NCBI GenBank assembly: GCA_031264975.1
Contig: JAISDH010000398.1
Coordinates: 1-7,236 of the forward strand
Origin: Bacteroidales bacterium
GTDB taxonomy: Bacteria > Bacteroidota > Bacteroidia > Bacteroidales > WCHB1-69
Reading direction: 5' to 3'
Length of the DNA stretch: 7,236 bases
The position numbers and the translations under genes are program-made. Positions 6,001 through 7,236 of the stretch are shown here, in pieces (position 1 is the stretch's first letter; each line of letters begins with the position of its first letter). Under the pieces are notes generated by a model that was not told where the DNA came from, searched no databases, and worked only from the letters and a program-made list of their open reading frames with translations.

Positions 6001-6684
6001 ATAGCATGGAAAAATATGGCAAGACAAATTGCTCATGAAATCAAAAATCCATTAACCCCCATGAGATTGAAAACACAACAAATGTTACGGACATTAAATG
6101 CCAGCAATGAAATGGACAGAGAAAAACTTAAACGTTACTTTGCCATGATTATTCAACAAACTGATACATTGACAGAAGTTGCTGTTTCTTTCTCTAATTT
6201 CGCAAAAATAAATCAACGGAACGGTTCTCCTGAAAATTTAATCCCAATTATTCAAAATACACTTTCCTCTTTCAATGAAAGTTCAAGTATACGGTTCCAA
6301 CTTATCAACAAAGCCAATCAAGATGAAGTAATCTCTTTTGTAAACAAGTCTCAAATGTCGCAAGTGTTCAATAATCTGATAAAAAATGCCATACAGGCGA
6401 AAAAAACAAGAGTAACACAATTCATCACCATTGAGATAGAAAATTACGGAGATAAAATGTGGCAAATCAAAATAACCGACACCGGTATTGGTATGACGGA
6501 CGAAGTCAAAAAGAAAATATTTTCTCCCAATTTCACAACAAAAACATCCGGAACCGGGCTTGGTTTGGCAATGGTTCAACGGATAATCATTACTTGGGGC
6601 GGAGATATAACCTTTGAATCTACCTATAATGTAGGAACTTCGTTTTTTATCACATTACCCAAATATATTCTTCCGCAAAATTAA
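3016..6684 (+). CDS. Large multi-sensor membrane histidine kinase, NtrY-like core
   Basis: This 1222-residue sensor kinase should autophosphorylate on histidine and pass phosphate to an unlinked response regulator. Hydrophobic segments lie near residues 12-28, 207-228, 240-260, 282-300, 314-337, 356-377, 400-418, 422-442, 449-468, 703-722, 743-762 and 918-934. The twelve segments alternate consistently with the positive-inside rule (for example NLKRK and RKRKWH inside), leaving external domains at about 29-206, 469-702 and 763-917. A HAMP domain follows (935-990, with DELG at 966-969). The H-box AHEIKNPLTP has H1007, and the N-box is N1120/N1124. The G1 motif DTGIGM is at 1155-1160, the F-box IFSPNFTTK near 1168-1176 and GTGLGL at 1179-1184, so the core appears active. 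The H-box wording is NtrB/NtrY-like. No receiver domain is fused. It is three bases after the PLD gene and shares its terminal TTAA with the next gene. Confidence 0.93.
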   Translation: MEQTVNLKRKSIIYLIISIIFLLLASFVHYQNQLSVSGKEKYKKLQSDFLKQEQVFNELFEKLTQTSINDIIDLVNFCEKNGVDKNTFAFFVYQDSLLSAWSSNEITPSKCWQDSLPQISQINNRWVYVKQKATPLRQYTGYLIIHDIDTQNEDNNMINNPFEHHIAIDAPQEGYIKECYTIYNSEGNPVFALTLSNTLKKNNKASLLEMILWMIVITAFFFTLISFLRQTNVFSKNQNLLWFFLVALLFIFSFIVSNCFHFSSDLFSPIYYSSHYDSLGTLFFNSYLILLGSIFFMQFANLDDFEKHSNKIKITVSSIAISFVLGTYIIVYLIITGITNDSVVVLKPEIIYRYDLLSIIAISSIVFVLWSAFIVTYKSLNQIFLLLQERKIFIRIIELELIVSSLLFVVFYFCFSNRTMSLYIPYLLFLLLVIVTTVFVLRKRKWHNLLFYCIVYLILSCIVLFTANQTVDEREKKYKESMAEMILSIENPFALYSFRDLVDEIEKDMVLADMFNTDASTKDIQQYIILKYAKRYAEDYQVSIDIGLESSLEEKMKMNQSIHSYPRTARITGDNKVLFRRIGFGRSEYILNASIPVNKEVDAGNIVMIFRMSISSSQQSELEKTLQKEMSNYCYAGYENNILTMSIGNRNISYLFNLSDYNLDTLYSGMEFVANNVTHTIFTHDKMVILVSSEKKIIWDKISFLVILFLTQFIFSLVPAFLSNSYHNPQKLWKSGFQESIQLFVSMLITITVIITAFSFFRFFQIQRNNNLEDTQRYISQRINKIITSSISEIDTLTDLSNEALQLIDAELRRFYEPDFPDVNLYNKKGENVKGYGKGIYINTYISPFAFKSFALNRTNMYIVNEIYDREEYKSFYEAILNKKDEIIGYANLFSYSNKQRDMLDYRQTLFLTKFMSSCIIIVILIVILSIIFIRYITRPLVKVTERLSTIGLGKELKKIKWNKDDELGQLVNTYNILIDRLRTSAELLEKSSQEIAWKNMARQIAHEIKNPLTPMRLKTQQMLRTLNASNEMDREKLKRYFAMIIQQTDTLTEVAVSFSNFAKINQRNGSPENLIPIIQNTLSSFNESSSIRFQLINKANQDEVISFVNKSQMSQVFNNLIKNAIQAKKTRVTQFITIEIENYGDKMWQIKITDTGIGMTDEVKKKIFSPNFTTKTSGTGLGLAMVQRIIITWGGDITFESTYNVGTSFFITLPKYILPQN

Positions 6685-7079
6685 AACGGCAGCATATCAT
6701 CCGCTTCTTCATCTACAATCGTTCCGATACCGCTATCAAGTGTATCCGAAGGAGCCATTATATCCGGAGGCGGCGGAAAACTGTCAGGAGCTTTTTCTTC
6801 CGTAGCGAGGTCTATTCTCCAGGCGCGAACGTCTGTATACCATTTTCCGTTATATTCTCTGGATTCGATATTTATTCCCGCTTTCACCGTAGTACCCACC
6901 GGATATTGTTGTTCCAGACTGTCTGCCTTATCCCCCCAAACGCTTATACAAACTTTTCGAGGGAATTGTTCCATTGTTTCAATAACGAATTCTCGTTTTG
7001 ACCATGATGTACCATTTTTTCCTATTCCACTTTGCTGTGGTAAAATTTGTTGAACTTTTCCTATAATGTCTAATGCCAT
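6681..7079 (-). CDS. DUF3127 protein, OB-fold-like with an SSB-type C-terminal tip
   Basis: This 132-residue protein matches the DUF3127 family, which I know from Bacteroidota: the N-terminal GKVQQILPQQSG, the FVIETMEQFPRKV stretch (31-43) and YNGKWYTDVRAWRID (76-90) are characteristic. Residues 1-90 are rich in beta-strand patterns and probably form an OB-like fold. A proline-rich linker (about 98-110) follows, and the acidic end EEADDMLPF (124-132) resembles the DDDIPF tip by which SSB recruits replication and repair partners. This suggests a nucleic-acid-associated protein in the cytoplasm; no biochemical function is known to me. The start is the ATG at 7079, which gives the family's usual N-terminus. 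It is convergent with the kinase gene, with overlapping stop codons, and divergent from a partial ORF starting 83 bases away. Confidence 0.9.
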   Translation of the reverse strand: MALDIIGKVQQILPQQSGIGKNGTSWSKREFVIETMEQFPRKVCISVWGDKADSLEQQYPVGTTVKAGINIESREYNGKWYTDVRAWRIDLATEEKAPDSFPPPPDIMAPSDTLDSGIGTIVDEEADDMLPF

Positions 7080-7118
7080 AGTTATTTATTATGTGATATT
7101 ATGTTATTGTGTTATATG

Positions 7119-7162
7119 ACAGTTTCCCATAAAAAGCTAATAAAATATAACTCTAAAACTGT
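7119..7162. promoter_or_regulatory. Inverted repeat in the divergent intergenic region
   Basis: ACAGTTT (7119-7125) and AAACTGT (7156-7162) are perfect 7-bp inverted arms separated by 30 AT-rich bases. They lie between the DUF3127 start (7079) and the ATG of the rightward partial ORF (7163), with the right arm touching that ATG. This placement would suit a shared operator or a leader hairpin. Seven-base arms in AT-rich DNA can also arise by chance. Confidence 0.25.
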
Positions 7163-7236
7163 ATGAAAGTAACATCAAAATTAAAAATATATTGTGATGA
7201 ACTTCGTTTTTTTTCACTTGTTTCGGAAAGGGAGAA
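7163..7236 (+). CDS. Partial ORF of unknown function, start of a rightward gene
   Basis: An ATG at 7163 opens a frame of 24 codons plus two bases that stays open to the window edge, beginning MKVTSKLKIY. The visible peptide is hydrophilic with a short FFSLV stretch and no signal peptide. I do not recognise it. Its divergent position 83 bases from the DUF3127 start and the absence of stops make it a plausible gene, but 24 codons are too few to be sure. Confidence 0.4.
   Translation, partial: MKVTSKLKIYCDELRFFSLVSERE

Noticed and set aside
5730..6579. Minus-strand frames (70 and 98 codons) inside the kinase gene
   Set aside because: They are antisense to the HAMP and kinase core and show no independent support.
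7132..7139. TAGCTTTT on the minus strand as a -7 box for the DUF3127 gene
   Set aside because: It lacks the final G of TAnnTTTG, and no TTTG lies at a suitable upstream distance, so in such AT-rich DNA it is not convincing.

Overview
The window looks like a piece of chromosome from a Bacteroidota bacterium, probably one of the Bacteroidales. The evidence is AT-rich coding sequence, start codons with weak or no Shine-Dalgarno but A-rich leaders, a TAnnTTTG-type -7 promoter box, a DUF3127 protein (a family I know from Bacteroidota), and dense intergenic dispersed repeats of kinds I recall from Bacteroidota drafts. The assignment rests on sequence reading only.

Layout. Positions 1-362 contain no gene but hold at least five short repeat or hairpin elements. 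Positions 363-1286 (minus) encode a NatA/YhaQ-like ABC transporter ATPase without a permease gene in view. Positions 1287-1899 form a divergent spacer. It carries a palindromic 86-bp element (CGTCATTGCGA arms) flanked by roughly 55-bp direct repeats, then a GCTTGTT-type low-complexity tract, then the control region of the rightward operon (a -7 box, a 33-codon leader ORF and a dyad). Positions 1900-3012 (plus) encode a two-HKD phospholipase D/cardiolipin synthase-like enzyme. Three bases later, 3016-6684 (plus) encodes a 1222-residue sensor histidine kinase with about 12 membrane segments and a complete NtrY-like kinase core. Its stop codon interlocks with that of a convergent DUF3127 gene (6681-7079, minus), an OB-fold-like protein ending in an SSB-like acidic tip. 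A divergent partial ORF begins at 7163 and runs off the window.

How the genes relate. The PLD enzyme and the kinase are almost certainly cotranscribed and probably translationally coupled, which suggests a link between membrane phospholipid synthesis or remodelling and envelope sensing; that link is inference. No response regulator is present. The ABC ATPase, DUF3127 gene and partial ORF are in separate transcription units. I see no CRISPR array, tRNA, rRNA, transposase or phage gene. The parts most worth a second look are the multi-sensor kinase paired with a phospholipid enzyme, the in-frame amber stop just before the PLD gene, the structured repeats, and the interlocking stop codons.
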